Shown: one piece after another, positions 44,668 to 54,923 of the stretch
How the letters are laid out: each line of letters starts with the position of its first letter
How positions within the stretch are numbered: position 1 is the first letter of the stretch
Source of the DNA: Idiomarina fontislapidosi
GTDB taxonomy: Bacteria; Pseudomonadota; Gammaproteobacteria; Enterobacterales; Alteromonadaceae
Assembly (NCBI RefSeq): GCF_003226255.1
Contig: NZ_QJST01000013.1
Span: 1-64,000 of the forward strand
Direction: 5' to 3'
Length of the DNA: 64,000 nucleotides
The notes under the pieces: generated by a model
The model's input: only the letters and a program-made list of their open reading frames with translations
Told to the model about the DNA's origin: nothing
Databases searched by the model: none
Made by a program: the position numbers and the translations under genes

Positions 44668-46310
44668 CAATTAACGCAATTGCGGCCTCGGTTTTTGGCA
44701 ACGTATAGTGCGCTATCAGCTTGGCGCAACAGATCACTATGCATACCACCATTACAATGCTCTGCCACACCAAATGAGGCGGTTATTCGAATCGCTTGAT
44801 GATGGGTGCGGATAACCAACTTTTCTAACGCTGCCCGAAACCGCTCCGCTGTTTTGGTAGCTTGCTTGACGTTTTGATTCGGGAGTAGAAGCGAGAATTC
44901 CTCGCCGCCGGTGCGTGCGAAGATATCGCTGGTGCGCACAAGTTCATCGAGTGTACGCACGAGTTCGATTAATACGCGGTCACCCGCTTCGTGACCAAAG
45001 GTATCATTGATTTGTTTGAAGTGGTCGATATCAAAAGTCACCAACGCCAACGGTTCTTGATAACGTTCGCTGCGATGCACTAAATTCTCAAGCGCCTCGG
45101 TAAAATAACGACGATTGTAAGCGCCCGTTAACGGATCCCGCTCTGCTTGCTCTTTCAGCTTTAATTCAAGTTCTTTCTCTTCGGTGATATCTCTGAGTGT
45201 GCCCAACACCAACTCACCACTCGCTTCCATCTCTACTATCTGTCGCACCCACAGGTAGTGACCATCGGTGTGTTTAATCCGATGCTGGATATCAACCGTG
45301 TGTCCTGGCTTTAGCTCATTTTCCGCGGCTAGAACGCGCTCAAGATCGTCGGGGTGTGTACTGGCTCTAAAAAAATGAAAGTCGCCATTCTCAGGTTTTT
45401 CCTGCCAACCTAGAATGGTGTAAATCATCTCTGACCATTCGATCGATTTATCCTTTAAATTGGCTTCCCAATGACCCAACTTGGTAAGCGTCTGTGCTTG
45501 CTTGAGGTTACGGCGGTGTCTTTCTAGCTCAAGCTCCATGGCTTTGCGCTCAGAAATATCAACAATCATACCGTACCAACTCATTGAATCATGGGTCTTG
45601 TATATGGGGCGTGCATGACCGAACACCCACCGTTCTTTGTCATCTACAACGACCCGATACTCACATATCCAGTCGCTCATGGTCGCTTTTGCGTCCGCAA
45701 TGGTTGCCATGATGTGCGGAATATCATCAGGGTGCAGCGCTTTAAAAATTGCCGAGGCATCATCGACGACTTGTTCGGGCGTCACCCCGTATATTTCTTT
45801 AATACCTGCGCTGGCAAACGGAAACCGCGTGCGTCCGTCACTAAACTGTTGAAACTCATACACAACGCCCGGGATCAATGCGGCAATGGTAGAAAAACGA
45901 TGACGCAACTCAACCAAGTGAGTAATTTCAATATGACTACCAATTACCCATTCAGGTTTGCCATCTGCAGTCCAAGTCTCACAACGACCTGAGTCACGCA
46001 CCCATACCCAGTGGCCATCTTTATGGCGCATGCGCGCTTCGCATTCGTAGAAAGGCGAACGCCCCGAAAAATGGTCTTCGAGGCGTTGGTTGGATAGGAT
46101 TAAATCGTCAGGATGCGAGTGTTGAACCCAACTTTCGATACTCGGCGATAGCTCATCCAGTTGATACCCAATAATATTGGCCCAACGTGCGTTAAACCGG
46201 CACTCGCCCGTTTGAACATTCCATTCCCAAGTACCCGCTTGTGTCGCCTCGATCATCGACAACAATTTTTTCACGTACAAGGATTCAGGCAACGACGACG
46301 AGTTATACAT
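44664..46310 (-). CDS. PAS-PAS-PAS diguanylate cyclase
   Basis: 548 residues without membrane helices. Three PAS domains with PAC segments (about 15-135, 140-260, 270-385; each contains W-H-PDD or similar), then GGDEF (about 390-548) with RTGGEEFSLLLP intact and an RTSD inhibitory site. A cytoplasmic sensor-cyclase. Converges with the phosphoesterase gene, sharing 4 bases. PAS ligand unknown. Confidence 0.92.
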   Translation of the reverse strand: MYNSSSLPESLYVKKLLSMIEATQAGTWEWNVQTGECRFNARWANIIGYQLDELSPSIESWVQHSHPDDLILSNQRLEDHFSGRSPFYECEARMRHKDGHWVWVRDSGRCETWTADGKPEWVIGSHIEITHLVELRHRFSTIAALIPGVVYEFQQFSDGRTRFPFASAGIKEIYGVTPEQVVDDASAIFKALHPDDIPHIMATIADAKATMSDWICEYRVVVDDKERWVFGHARPIYKTHDSMSWYGMIVDISERKAMELELERHRRNLKQAQTLTKLGHWEANLKDKSIEWSEMIYTILGWQEKPENGDFHFFRASTHPDDLERVLAAENELKPGHTVDIQHRIKHTDGHYLWVRQIVEMEASGELVLGTLRDITEEKELELKLKEQAERDPLTGAYNRRYFTEALENLVHRSERYQEPLALVTFDIDHFKQINDTFGHEAGDRVLIELVRTLDELVRTSDIFARTGGEEFSLLLPNQNVKQATKTAERFRAALEKLVIRTHHQAIRITASFGVAEHCNGGMHSDLLRQADSALYVAKNRGRNCVNC

Positions 46311-46474
46311 CTGAACGCATGTTCCTTATTGCTTAAGGGTTTTTGATTTAATATTCATCAAAGCAGAGTATAGCAGTGAATATAGCGTTTCAATCTAATA
46401 TAGAAACATTCGTTCGTTTATAAAGTATACCGTGCGTCATATATTGAGCGTCATCAAGTTATCAGGAGGCGCTT

Positions 46475-47524
46475 ATGAACGCAGCCACTTTACCTATCAT
46501 CTCAATGGATTCGCTCGACTCAGCTGAAGGTCTCGCCAAGCTTCGCCATGCCGCAAGTGATGTCGGGTTCTTTTATTTGGTGGATCACGGTATTAGCTAT
46601 GATAGCCAACAGGACTATCTGCGCCTGAGCCGCGAGTTCTTCCAGCTTACATCTCAGCAAAAGCAGCGTGTTGATATGATCCGCTCCCCACACTTTCGCG
46701 GTTACAACGGAATGGGTAGCGAGATGACGGCTGGGCGGTTAGATGCCCGCGAGCAGTTTGATTGGATGAACGAAGAGCAAGCCATACCCGAAGTTAAGTT
46801 AACGCAGCCTTGGCAAAAACTAATAGGTCCCAACTTATGGCCGTCGGCCATGCCGCAACTTAAACCTGCACTCACCTCGTTGCAGCAGCGCTTAAGCGGT
46901 ATCACGGTTAATCTTTTGCAAAAGCTGTGCATGTCACTCGGTGTCGACGCAAATGCGTTAGACCATACCATCGGTGAACAGCCTTACACTCATGCCAAAC
47001 TCATTCGCTACCCAGGCCAAGAAAGCCCGCAACAAGGCGTCGGGGCGCATAAGGATCCAGGCTACCTTACGCTCGTCATGCAGGATACACAAAGTGGGCT
47101 CAAGGTTGAACGTGATGGTGATTGGGTTGATGTTGCACCTATTCCAGGCGCTTTTGTTGTCAATATTGGTGAACTTTTAGAACTGGCATCCAATGGGTTT
47201 TTAAAGGCAACTAATCACAAAGTTGAGAGTCCAAAGCAAGGTGTCGAGCGTTATTCGATCGCTTTTTTTATGGCCGCCCAGCTTTCAGCAACCGTCCCCG
47301 TGTTGCCATTACCAGACGAGCTGAGGGCGCGTGCATCGGGTCCATCAACGGATCCGAATAATCCGTTACTGACCGATGTCGGTAATAATGTACTTAAAGG
47401 TCGATTGCGTTCACACACACATGTAACACGCCGCCATTATTGTCAGCAGACGGCGCGTACATTATTGGCCAACAGTTTTGCACAAATGCCGATAACGGAT
47501 ATTTGTAACGAATGCACCATTTAA
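46475..47524 (+). CDS. Isopenicillin N synthase-like Fe(II) oxygenase
   Basis: 349 residues. Iron ligands H-x-D (GAHKDPG) and H (TNHKVESP), with R-Y-S for the 2-oxoacid or substrate site, after the N-terminal DIOX_N domain (VGFFYLVDHGI). The family includes 2-oxoglutarate-dependent dioxygenases and IPNS-like proteins; bacterial members are mostly uncharacterised. It lies 17 bases before a peroxiredoxin gene with the same direction, so both may answer oxidative stress. Confidence 0.88.
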   Translation: MNAATLPIISMDSLDSAEGLAKLRHAASDVGFFYLVDHGISYDSQQDYLRLSREFFQLTSQQKQRVDMIRSPHFRGYNGMGSEMTAGRLDAREQFDWMNEEQAIPEVKLTQPWQKLIGPNLWPSAMPQLKPALTSLQQRLSGITVNLLQKLCMSLGVDANALDHTIGEQPYTHAKLIRYPGQESPQQGVGAHKDPGYLTLVMQDTQSGLKVERDGDWVDVAPIPGAFVVNIGELLELASNGFLKATNHKVESPKQGVERYSIAFFMAAQLSATVPVLPLPDELRARASGPSTDPNNPLLTDVGNNVLKGRLRSHTHVTRRHYCQQTARTLLANSFAQMPITDICNECTI

Positions 47525-47541
47525 AGGAAGGAGAGCATAAT

Positions 47542-48174
47542 ATGGGTTTACGAATTGGCGATAAAGCACCCAACTTTGAAATCGAAACCACGCAAGGCAA
47601 AATTGACTTCCATGACTGGGCGAAAGGCTCGTGGGTTTTCTTCTTTAGCCATCCAGCCGATTATACCCCGGTATGCACAACCGAGATGGGCCGTACCGCT
47701 CAGCTTGCCCCTGAATTTGAAAAGCGCAACGTTAAACCGCTGGGCTTATCAACAGATACCGTTGATGCACATAAAGGTTGGATCAACGATGTCAATGACA
47801 CTCAAAATACGTTGCTAGAGTTCCCTATTGTGGCTGACCAAGAGCGCAAAGTTGCAGAACTTTACGATATGATTCACCCAGGTGAGAGCCAAACTGCAAC
47901 AGTGCGCTCGGTATTTATTATCGACCCAGATCAAAAAATTCGGTTAACCATGACGTATCCGATGACCGTCGGCCGTAACTTTGCTGAAATTCTGCGTGTG
48001 ATTGACGCTCTGCAAACGACCGATTCACAAGAAGTTGCCTGCCCTGCCGACTGGGTGCCGGGTGACCGCGTCATTATTCGTCCAACCGTGTCAGAAGAAG
48101 ACGCTCAGAAGAAGTTCCCACAAGGTTACGAGACGCTACGCCCTTATTTGCGTTTAACGGATATTAATAAATAA
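47542..48174 (+). CDS. Peroxiredoxin, Prx6 type
   Basis: 210 residues from ATG 47542, behind AAGGAAGGAG. Peroxidatic cysteine in YTPVCTTEMG, and the C-terminal Prx6-specific region (VACPADW-PGDRVIIRP, YLR). Reduces hydrogen peroxide and organic peroxides. Second cysteine in VACPADW may act as resolving residue. Own terminator follows. Confidence 0.93.
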   Translation: MGLRIGDKAPNFEIETTQGKIDFHDWAKGSWVFFFSHPADYTPVCTTEMGRTAQLAPEFEKRNVKPLGLSTDTVDAHKGWINDVNDTQNTLLEFPIVADQERKVAELYDMIHPGESQTATVRSVFIIDPDQKIRLTMTYPMTVGRNFAEILRVIDALQTTDSQEVACPADWVPGDRVIIRPTVSEEDAQKKFPQGYETLRPYLRLTDINK

Positions 48175-48195
48175 CCTGCTTAAACCTGTTATAAG

Positions 48196-48220
48196 AGCCG
48201 GCGATGACGCCGGCTTTTTT
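48196..48220 (+). terminator. Intrinsic terminator after peroxiredoxin gene
   Basis: AGCCGGCG / CGCCGGCT, perfect 8-bp stem with ATGA loop, followed by TTTTTT. Confidence 0.95.
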
Positions 48221-48296
48221 GTTTGTTCGCTTACCTCAATCGATCCTTTCACGATCATCCGATGATCCCAGCAAAGACTTGTGCATTAAAAAAGCA

Positions 48297-48317
48297 TATA
48301 ATACGCGCCGATCGGCG
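48297..48317 (+). promoter_or_regulatory. Candidate suf promoter -10 box and palindrome
   Basis: TATAAT at 48297-48302 lies 85 bases before sufB and lacks a good -35 box at normal spacing, as for an activated promoter. A perfect 12-base palindrome CGCCGATCGGCG (48306-48317) sits where transcription would start; it does not resemble the Fur or IscR boxes I know. Confidence 0.4.
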
Positions 48318-48386
48318 GTTTAAAGTTGAGTGTTTTACTCGGGTATTTTATAATGAAGGTATCTTAAGTTCAGCAAGGTGGTAAGC

Positions 48387-49823
48387 ATGAGCGAACAAAT
48401 TGATCAGGCACTCGCACGTAAATACGATGCGGGCTTTGTCTCAGAAATCGAATCAGAAACCTTTCCCGTAGGGTTGGACGAAGACGTCATCCGCCGTCTA
48501 TCAGCCATTAAAGGCGAACCTGAGTGGATGCTCGAGTGGCGATTAAAGGCCTACCGCACTTGGCTCAAACAAACTGAGCCCGAGTGGGCGCACGTCGATT
48601 ATCCTAAGATTAACTATCAGGATATCTCTTATTACTCAGCACCTAAGTCTATGAAAGACAAACCTAAGTCTTTGGATGAGGTGGACCCTGAATTGCTGCG
48701 TACCTACGAAAAACTGGGTATTCCTTTGCACGAGCAAGAAATGCTGGCTGGCGTGGCCGTCGATGCTGTGTTTGATTCTGTTTCCGTGGTCACCACCTTC
48801 CGCGAGAAACTCGAGGAAGCGGGCGTTATTTTCTGCCCGATCTCAGAAGCGCTGCAGAAATATCCCGATCTGGTTAAAAAATATTTGGGCACCGTGGTGC
48901 CGCGTGGCGATAACTACTTCGCTGCACTCAACAGCGCCGTATTTACGGACGGTTCGTTCGTATACATTCCGAAGGGCGTGCGCTGTCCAATGGAATTATC
49001 CACTTACTTCCGTATCAACGAACAAAATACTGGTCAGTTCGAACGCACACTGATTGTTGCCGATGAAGGTAGTTATGTCAGTTATCTTGAGGGCTGTACC
49101 GCACCACAACGTGATGAAAATCAGTTACATGCTGCCGTTGTAGAATTGGTTGCGCTAGAAGGCGCCGAAATCAAATACTCAACCGTACAGAACTGGTACC
49201 CCGGCGATGAGAACGGTAAAGGTGGTATTTACAACTTCGTTACCAAGCGTGGTTTGTGTGAGAAAAACGCCAAGATCTCGTGGACGCAGGTCGAAACCGG
49301 TTCTGCGGTTACGTGGAAGTATCCAAGCTGTATTCTTAAAGGTGATAACAGTGTGGGCGAGTTTTACTCAGTGGCACTCACCCGTGGCAAGCAGCAAGCG
49401 GATACGGGTACTAAAATGATTCACTTAGGTAAGAATACCAAGTCGACCATTATTTCTAAGGGTATTTCTGCAGGCTACAGTAACAATGCCTACCGCGGTC
49501 TGGTTCGAATGGGACCGGGTGCTGAAGGTGCGCGTAACTTCACAGAATGCGACTCGCTGTTGATTGGCGATAAATGTGGCGCGCACACATTCCCTTATAT
49601 TGAAAGCAGCAATCCAAGCGCGATTGTTGAGCACGAAGCAACAACATCTAAGGTCAGCGATGACCAGCTCTTTTTATGTCAGCAACGAGGCCTTGACCCT
49701 GAGAAAGCAGTCTCAATGATTGTGAATGGCTTCTGTAAAGAAGTATTCCGCGAATTGCCAATGGAGTTCGCCGTGGAAGCCGGTAAGTTGCTTGAAATCA
49801 GTCTTGAAGGTTCAGTGGGGTAA
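48387..49823 (+). CDS. sufB: Fe-S cluster scaffold subunit SufB
   Basis: 478 residues from ATG 48387 behind AAGGTGG. SufB signature: [23 protein letters not shown], and the long beta-helix core ending [22 protein letters not shown] and [22 protein letters not shown]. With SufC and SufD it forms the SufBC2D scaffold. First gene of a seven-gene operon sufB-C-D-S-A-T-E. Confidence 0.97.
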   Translation: MSEQIDQALARKYDAGFVSEIESETFPVGLDEDVIRRLSAIKGEPEWMLEWRLKAYRTWLKQTEPEWAHVDYPKINYQDISYYSAPKSMKDKPKSLDEVDPELLRTYEKLGIPLHEQEMLAGVAVDAVFDSVSVVTTFREKLEEAGVIFCPISEALQKYPDLVKKYLGTVVPRGDNYFAALNSAVFTDGSFVYIPKGVRCPMELSTYFRINEQNTGQFERTLIVADEGSYVSYLEGCTAPQRDENQLHAAVVELVALEGAEIKYSTVQNWYPGDENGKGGIYNFVTKRGLCEKNAKISWTQVETGSAVTWKYPSCILKGDNSVGEFYSVALTRGKQQADTGTKMIHLGKNTKSTIISKGISAGYSNNAYRGLVRMGPGAEGARNFTECDSLLIGDKCGAHTFPYIESSNPSAIVEHEATTSKVSDDQLFLCQQRGLDPEKAVSMIVNGFCKEVFRELPMEFAVEAGKLLEISLEGSVG

Positions 49824-49826
49824 TAA

Positions 49827-50588
49827 ATGCTTACGATCAAAGATCTACATGCACGCGTTGAAGAGAAAACCATCATCAAAGGTCTTAATCTAGAGATCAA
49901 ACCTGGTGAAGTGCACGCAATCATGGGCCCCAACGGTGCTGGTAAAAGTACCCTAGGCTATGTGCTATCGGGTCGCGAAGGCTATGAAGTTGAACAAGGT
50001 GAAGTGACCTTCAATGGCGCTAATTTGCTTGAGATGGAAGTTGAAGAACGCGCTCAGGCAGGCCTTTTCTTGGCATTCCAGTACCCTGTCGAAATTCCAG
50101 GCGTGAGCAACATGGAGTTTATGAAAGAGTCCGTCAACGCAATGCGTAAAGCGCGTGGAGAGGACGAGCTAAGTTCTGCCGAATTTTTGAAAAAAGCAAA
50201 AGCAGCCTGTAAACAAGTGAATTTACCACTCGACTTCTTAAAACGGGGTGTTAACGAGGGCTTCTCAGGCGGTGAGAAGAAACGTAACGAGATCATGCAG
50301 TTGATCATGCTTGAGCCTAAATTAGCGATTCTCGACGAATCTGACTCAGGTCTTGACGTTGACGCACTGCAAGTGGTTGCCAATGGCGTAAACAGTCAAC
50401 GCGATGGTAAGCGCAGCTTCATCGTCGTTACGCACTATCAGCGCCTGCTTGATTTCATCGAGCCAGACTACGTTCATATCTTGGCGCAAGGTAAAATCGT
50501 TAAGAGCGGTGGCCCAGAGCTTGCCAAAGAAGTTGAAGCATCAGGTTACGCTTGGCTTGGTCAAGCACAAGAGGGAGAAGAAGCATGA
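49827..50588 (+). CDS. sufC: Fe-S assembly ATPase SufC
   Basis: 253 residues. ABC ATPase: Walker A GPNGAGKST, signature FSGGEKKRNEI, Walker B LAILDESDSGLD, H-loop THYQRL. Drives SufBC2D conformational change. Starts 3 bases after sufB; stop overlaps the sufD ATG. Confidence 0.97.
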   Translation: MLTIKDLHARVEEKTIIKGLNLEIKPGEVHAIMGPNGAGKSTLGYVLSGREGYEVEQGEVTFNGANLLEMEVEERAQAGLFLAFQYPVEIPGVSNMEFMKESVNAMRKARGEDELSSAEFLKKAKAACKQVNLPLDFLKRGVNEGFSGGEKKRNEIMQLIMLEPKLAILDESDSGLDVDALQVVANGVNSQRDGKRSFIVVTHYQRLLDFIEPDYVHILAQGKIVKSGGPELAKEVEASGYAWLGQAQEGEEA

Positions 50589-51832
50589 GTCAATGGTTAG
50601 CTCACGTGATTGAACGTGCCGCCGCCGTTGATGATTGGTTATCACCAGTACGTGCGGAGGCACTGGCTAAGCTGAAAGAACAAACTTGGCCTGGACGTCG
50701 CACTGAAGCGTGGCGATACACGTCGCTGCATGCTGTCGAAGATCTGTCGCTCGCCACCGAGAGCTCAGTACAGGCAGAAGCGCCAGCCATTGCTGGGCTT
50801 GATGCACTCGATTTAGTGTTTGTCGATGGTCGTTTAACCACCCCATTGGCGGATCTTGATCTGCCTGAGGGTTTAACCATTCGTGCATTGACCGACAAAT
50901 CTGAAGCAGCAGAGCACGTCTTCACTAAAGTAAAACCGAGCCATCATTTATTTGGATTGGTGAACGACGTATTAGCAACTCAAGGTGTCGTCATTGACGT
51001 GGCACAGGATGCTGTTATCGAGCGCCCAATCCGTGTGGTGAATTTCGCTTCGGATAACGTCGAATCGCACACGCGCGTGTTGGTGAGCTTAGGCAAAAAC
51101 GCCAAAGCAACCGTGATTGAACATGGCAGTGGCACGGGTCATAGCTTAAACACCGCGTTCGCTGAATACGATATCGCAAATGAAGCACGTTTAGAGCATT
51201 ACCGCTTTGCACTGCATCAAGGCGATGCCATCCATGTTGGCGGTAGCCACTTTAAGCTCGCGAACAAAAGCCGTTTAAACAGCACGCTGATTGGCTATGG
51301 TTCGCAACTTACGCGCTTAGACGTGGATATTATTCACGCGGGTGAACATGCGCACGCTAAGTTTAACAACGCATACCTGTTAGCGCCTAAAGAACATTTC
51401 GACCTGCATAGCACCATTGAGCACGCGATGCCGAATGGTACGACAGAAGAAAATGCACGTGGAATCATCGGTGACAAAGCGAAAGCCGTATTTAACGGCC
51501 GCATTCATATTCATCGTGATGCACAAAAAACCTTAGCGGAACTGAATAACCGCAATCTGCTGTTGTCTCGCGGTGCGCAGATTAATACTAAGCCCGAGCT
51601 CGAAATATACGCCGACGACGTGCAATGTGCGCACGGCGCGACTGTTGCCGAGATCGATGAAGAGGCGTTGTATTACTTGCTGACGCGCGGTATTAACAAA
51701 CAAATGGCATTGGTCATGCTGAACTTTGGCTTTGTGCAAGAACTGGTATTTGATATGCCGAACAAAGCCTTAGCAGATTGGTTACAACCTATTCTGAAGC
51801 AGCGCTTTGAAGACATGATGGAGCGTTCATGA
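50585..51832 (+). CDS. sufD: Fe-S assembly protein SufD
   Basis: 415 residues from ATG 50585 (ATGA overlap with sufC). Family signs: WPGRRTEAWRYTSL at the N-terminus and beta-helix core ending GATVAEIDEEALYYLLTRGI. Forms the scaffold with SufB and SufC. Confidence 0.96.
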   Translation: MSQWLAHVIERAAAVDDWLSPVRAEALAKLKEQTWPGRRTEAWRYTSLHAVEDLSLATESSVQAEAPAIAGLDALDLVFVDGRLTTPLADLDLPEGLTIRALTDKSEAAEHVFTKVKPSHHLFGLVNDVLATQGVVIDVAQDAVIERPIRVVNFASDNVESHTRVLVSLGKNAKATVIEHGSGTGHSLNTAFAEYDIANEARLEHYRFALHQGDAIHVGGSHFKLANKSRLNSTLIGYGSQLTRLDVDIIHAGEHAHAKFNNAYLLAPKEHFDLHSTIEHAMPNGTTEENARGIIGDKAKAVFNGRIHIHRDAQKTLAELNNRNLLLSRGAQINTKPELEIYADDVQCAHGATVAEIDEEALYYLLTRGINKQMALVMLNFGFVQELVFDMPNKALADWLQPILKQRFEDMMERS

Positions 51833-53046
51833 GCCTTAATGTGGAGCAAATTCGTGCTCAGTTTCCTGTGCTGCAAGAGCAAGTTAACGGTCAGCCGTTA
51901 GTTTATCTCGATAATGCAGCCACAACGCAAAAACCGCAGGCGGTGATTGATGCGTTGGTTGAGTACTATTCGACATATAACTCGAATGTGCACCGTGGCG
52001 CGCACTTTTTATCCGATAAAGCAACTCGTCGGTATGAAGAAGCGCGTCAGGTCGTTGCGAACTATCTCAATGCTTCACGCACAGAAGAAGTCATTTGGAC
52101 CTCAGGCACCACCGAAGGCATTAACTTAATTGCTCAAGGTGTTGCTCAACGCCTACAGCCAGGCGATGAGGTGGTGGTGACTGAAATGGAACACCACGCG
52201 AACTTAGTGACGTGGCAACAAGCGTGCAAACGCGCAGGTGCCAAGCTCAAAGTGGCACCGATAAGCGACGCGGGTGAACTGGATGTAAGCGCCTTTAAAG
52301 CGCTGATAAACGAACACACGGCATTTGTCGCATTCCCGCACATCTCGAACGCATTGGGCACGATTAACCCAGTTAAAGAGCTCACCGCGATCGCGAAATC
52401 CGTCAATGCGCTGGTGCTTATTGATGGTGCTCAAGGTGTCGCCCATGGTGCTGTCGATGTGCAAACCATTGGCTGTGATTTTTACGTATTTTCAGGCCAT
52501 AAAGTGTTTGGTCCAACCGGCGTTGGCGCACTTTGGGGACGTTACGAGATACTCAAAGACTGGCCCGTATGGTTAGTGGGTGGGGAGATGATTGCCACGG
52601 TAACTTACCAAGACGCAACCTGGGGTGAACTGCCTAACCGTTTGGAAGCGGGGACTCCGAATATTGCGGGTGTCATTGGCTTGGCTGCAGCCATTAATTG
52701 GTTACAGCAGTTTGATGCCAACGAGATCCTCGCTCACGAACAGGATCTCCTAGCTTATGCCACCGAATTGGCAGAGCGTATCGAAGGTATGCGCTTAGTC
52801 GGAACCGCGCCGCAAAAGATCGGTGTGATGAGCTTTGTACTCGAAGGCACCCACCCCGCGGACGTTGGCTTCATCTTGGATAAACAAGGCGTTGCCATCC
52901 GTACTGGTGACCACTGCGCTCAGCCGTTAATGAAACGCTTGGGTGTACCGGGCACTGCACGGGCATCGTTTTCAATATACAATACGCGAGCTGACATCGA
53001 CCGTTTGTTTAGTGCGATCAAAAAAGCACAAATGATGTTAGCGTAA
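51829..53046 (+). CDS. sufS: Cysteine desulfurase SufS
   Basis: 405 residues. PLP lysine in SGHKVFGPTG and catalytic cysteine in RTGDHCAQP. Takes sulphur from cysteine and passes it to SufE. ATGA overlap with sufD. Confidence 0.97.
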   Translation: MSLNVEQIRAQFPVLQEQVNGQPLVYLDNAATTQKPQAVIDALVEYYSTYNSNVHRGAHFLSDKATRRYEEARQVVANYLNASRTEEVIWTSGTTEGINLIAQGVAQRLQPGDEVVVTEMEHHANLVTWQQACKRAGAKLKVAPISDAGELDVSAFKALINEHTAFVAFPHISNALGTINPVKELTAIAKSVNALVLIDGAQGVAHGAVDVQTIGCDFYVFSGHKVFGPTGVGALWGRYEILKDWPVWLVGGEMIATVTYQDATWGELPNRLEAGTPNIAGVIGLAAAINWLQQFDANEILAHEQDLLAYATELAERIEGMRLVGTAPQKIGVMSFVLEGTHPADVGFILDKQGVAIRTGDHCAQPLMKRLGVPGTARASFSIYNTRADIDRLFSAIKKAQMMLA

Positions 53047-53062
53047 CGACAGGAGGTAAATT

Positions 53063-53422
53063 ATGTCTGTCGAATCTTTTGTACCGAATAAACAACTCAT
53101 CAGTATGACGCCCAGTGCAATTAAGCACTTTGAAACAAAATTAGCGGATCAGCCGGGTGCGTTGCTACGCCTCTCGACCAAGATGAGCGGTTGTACGGGT
53201 TATGCATACGTATTGAATGCCGTAACTGAAACTCAGGCGGACGACGAGTTAGTCGAAGTGAACGAGTCGCTCACTGTCGCAGTTGCCAAAGATGCTGTTG
53301 ATGTCCTGCGTAATACGGAAATTGATTACGTGAAAGAAGGCATTAACGGTGTGGTTAAATTCAATAACCCGAACGTTGTCAACGAGTGCGGCTGTGGCGA
53401 AAGCTTCAGTGTACAGGCGTAG
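53063..53422 (+). CDS. sufA: A-type Fe-S carrier (SufA-like)
   Basis: 119 residues of the HesB/IscA family. Three conserved cysteines: MSGCTGYAY and the C-terminal CGCG. Accepts clusters from the scaffold for delivery. Located after sufS rather than first as in E. coli. Confidence 0.93.
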   Translation: MSVESFVPNKQLISMTPSAIKHFETKLADQPGALLRLSTKMSGCTGYAYVLNAVTETQADDELVEVNESLTVAVAKDAVDVLRNTEIDYVKEGINGVVKFNNPNVVNECGCGESFSVQA

Positions 53423-53432
53423 GTACTGATTC

Positions 53433-53966
53433 ATGCAACAAAAAATGGTCACCACTCAACGCGAAGTTAAGTGCCGCAAAGTGCCTTCGGGTGAGGTTAA
53501 AGTCATTCCCAAAGGCGAGTTTGTTAACATTACCCAGGATTTGGGTGGTAACTATACTGTGACATGGATGGGCAACATGCTGCGCATCGACGGTACTGAT
53601 GCCGATGCCATTGGTCGTAAGCCTCAGCAACTTAACTTTGAAGCGCCCGCCGACGGCCAGATTAGTGAATCGCAGGTGTGGGAAGCATTAGAGACCATCT
53701 TTGATCCAGAGATACCCATCAACTTAGTTTCGTTAGGGCTTATTTATGCCGTTAATATCGATCAAGACGCACAGCGTATTGATATTGATATGACCCTGAC
53801 GGCACCCGGCTGTGGCATGGGACCGGTACTCGTCGGAGATGTCGAGTATCGACTCAGCTTAGTGCCACACGTAAATAGCGTTAACGTAAACTTAGTATTT
53901 GATCCACCTTGGTCTCGGGACATGATGTCCGAAGAGGCACAGCTTGAAGCAGGCGTATTCTTTTAA
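53433..53966 (+). CDS. sufT: SUF system protein SufT
   Basis: 177 residues. N-terminal ~80 residues are the SufT-specific part (KVPSGEVKVIPKGEFVNITQDLGGNYTV); the rest is a DUF59/MIP18 domain with DPEIPINLVSLGLIY, TAPGCGMGPVL and V-FDPPWSRDMMSEEA. SufT helps maturation of Fe-S proteins, mainly under high demand. It follows sufA by 10 bases. Confidence 0.94.
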   Translation: MQQKMVTTQREVKCRKVPSGEVKVIPKGEFVNITQDLGGNYTVTWMGNMLRIDGTDADAIGRKPQQLNFEAPADGQISESQVWEALETIFDPEIPINLVSLGLIYAVNIDQDAQRIDIDMTLTAPGCGMGPVLVGDVEYRLSLVPHVNSVNVNLVFDPPWSRDMMSEEAQLEAGVFF

Positions 53967-53997
53967 TTATTAGCAGTCTATAAGGGTCGACCTAAAG

Positions 53998-54405
53998 ATG
54001 AATCTACCAAGCACTGATGAAATTATCGAAGATCTTGAGTTTTTAGATGACTGGGAGCAACGCTATCAGTATATCATCGACCTCGGTAAGGGATTGCCTG
54101 GTCTATCAGAGGAGCTTCGTAGAGACGAGTTTATTGTACGTGGTTGCCAAAGTAATGTATGGCTGATTGCGGAACAAAAAGACGACCGATTGTTATTTCA
54201 AGTCGACAGTGATGCAGTCATCGTCCAAGGGTTACTTACACTCGTGTTGGCTGCATTCCATAACAAAACGCCTGAACAAATTCTCGCGTTTGATATTGAT
54301 GGCTACTTCAAAGCGTTGGATCTAGAAAATCATATCACGCCAACCCGTGGTAACGGCCTAAAAGCCATTGTTGCTAAGATCCAGTCAATAGCGCAAAACG
54401 CTTAA
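53998..54405 (+). CDS. sufE: Sulphur acceptor SufE
   Basis: 135 residues. Acceptor cysteine in V-RGCQSNVWL, with F-x-D-W-E-x-R-Y-Q-Y-I-I-D-L-G-K near the N-terminus. Takes persulphide from SufS. Last gene of the operon; overlaps the convergent cytochrome gene by 4 bases. Confidence 0.96.
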   Translation: MNLPSTDEIIEDLEFLDDWEQRYQYIIDLGKGLPGLSEELRRDEFIVRGCQSNVWLIAEQKDDRLLFQVDSDAVIVQGLLTLVLAAFHNKTPEQILAFDIDGYFKALDLENHITPTRGNGLKAIVAKIQSIAQNA

Positions 54406-54908
54406 TCGCGTCGACCAGTGATCATTGGGCGTATCAGTTGTATGCGCCCCCACCACTGTACCCATACCACAGCAGCAATATGTAAACACACCAAAGCAAA
54501 CAACGCGTGAGCACCCCACTCATGCCATTGCTCTAATACCGAACTGCCGTAAAAAGCGTCGATCTCCTCAAGCATAAATCCCGTGGTGGCTTGATAGGCA
54601 AACAATCCCATCATCAATAAGATAACGAGCCCACCTAAGGGGTTATGTCCCGCATCTTTTGGTAATTGACGTTGTTTTAAATGCTGGAGGTGCGCTTTGA
54701 CACGCGAAGGTGTTGGTAGAAAGTCCGCGAAACGCGCACGCTGCGGGCCGATAAAGCCCCACACGGTGCGAAAAATAAGCCAAGCGAACGCATAATAACC
54801 TGCAATTTGATGCGCGGTTTCGCCTGGCTCGAGTAAAAAATAGTTGAGCACAAAAACAAGCGCTATGCTCCAGTGAAACAGTCGAATACCGATGTCCCAA
54901 ATGTGCAT
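54402..54908 (-). CDS. Cytochrome b561-type membrane protein
   Basis: 168 residues, four membrane helices with haem-ligand histidines in RLFHWSIA (about 10-16), AHQIAGYYAF and CLHIAAVVW. Family: prokaryotic cytochrome b561 (Ni-Fe hydrogenase b-type). Transfers electrons across the membrane, usually with a partner. A PepSY lipoprotein gene lies 15 bases upstream in the same direction. Confidence 0.88.
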   Translation of the reverse strand: MHIWDIGIRLFHWSIALVFVLNYFLLEPGETAHQIAGYYAFAWLIFRTVWGFIGPQRARFADFLPTPSRVKAHLQHLKQRQLPKDAGHNPLGGLVILLMMGLFAYQATTGFMLEEIDAFYGSSVLEQWHEWGAHALFALVCLHIAAVVWVQWWGRIQLIRPMITGRRD

Positions 54909-54923
54909 AGCGCTATCCGTACC

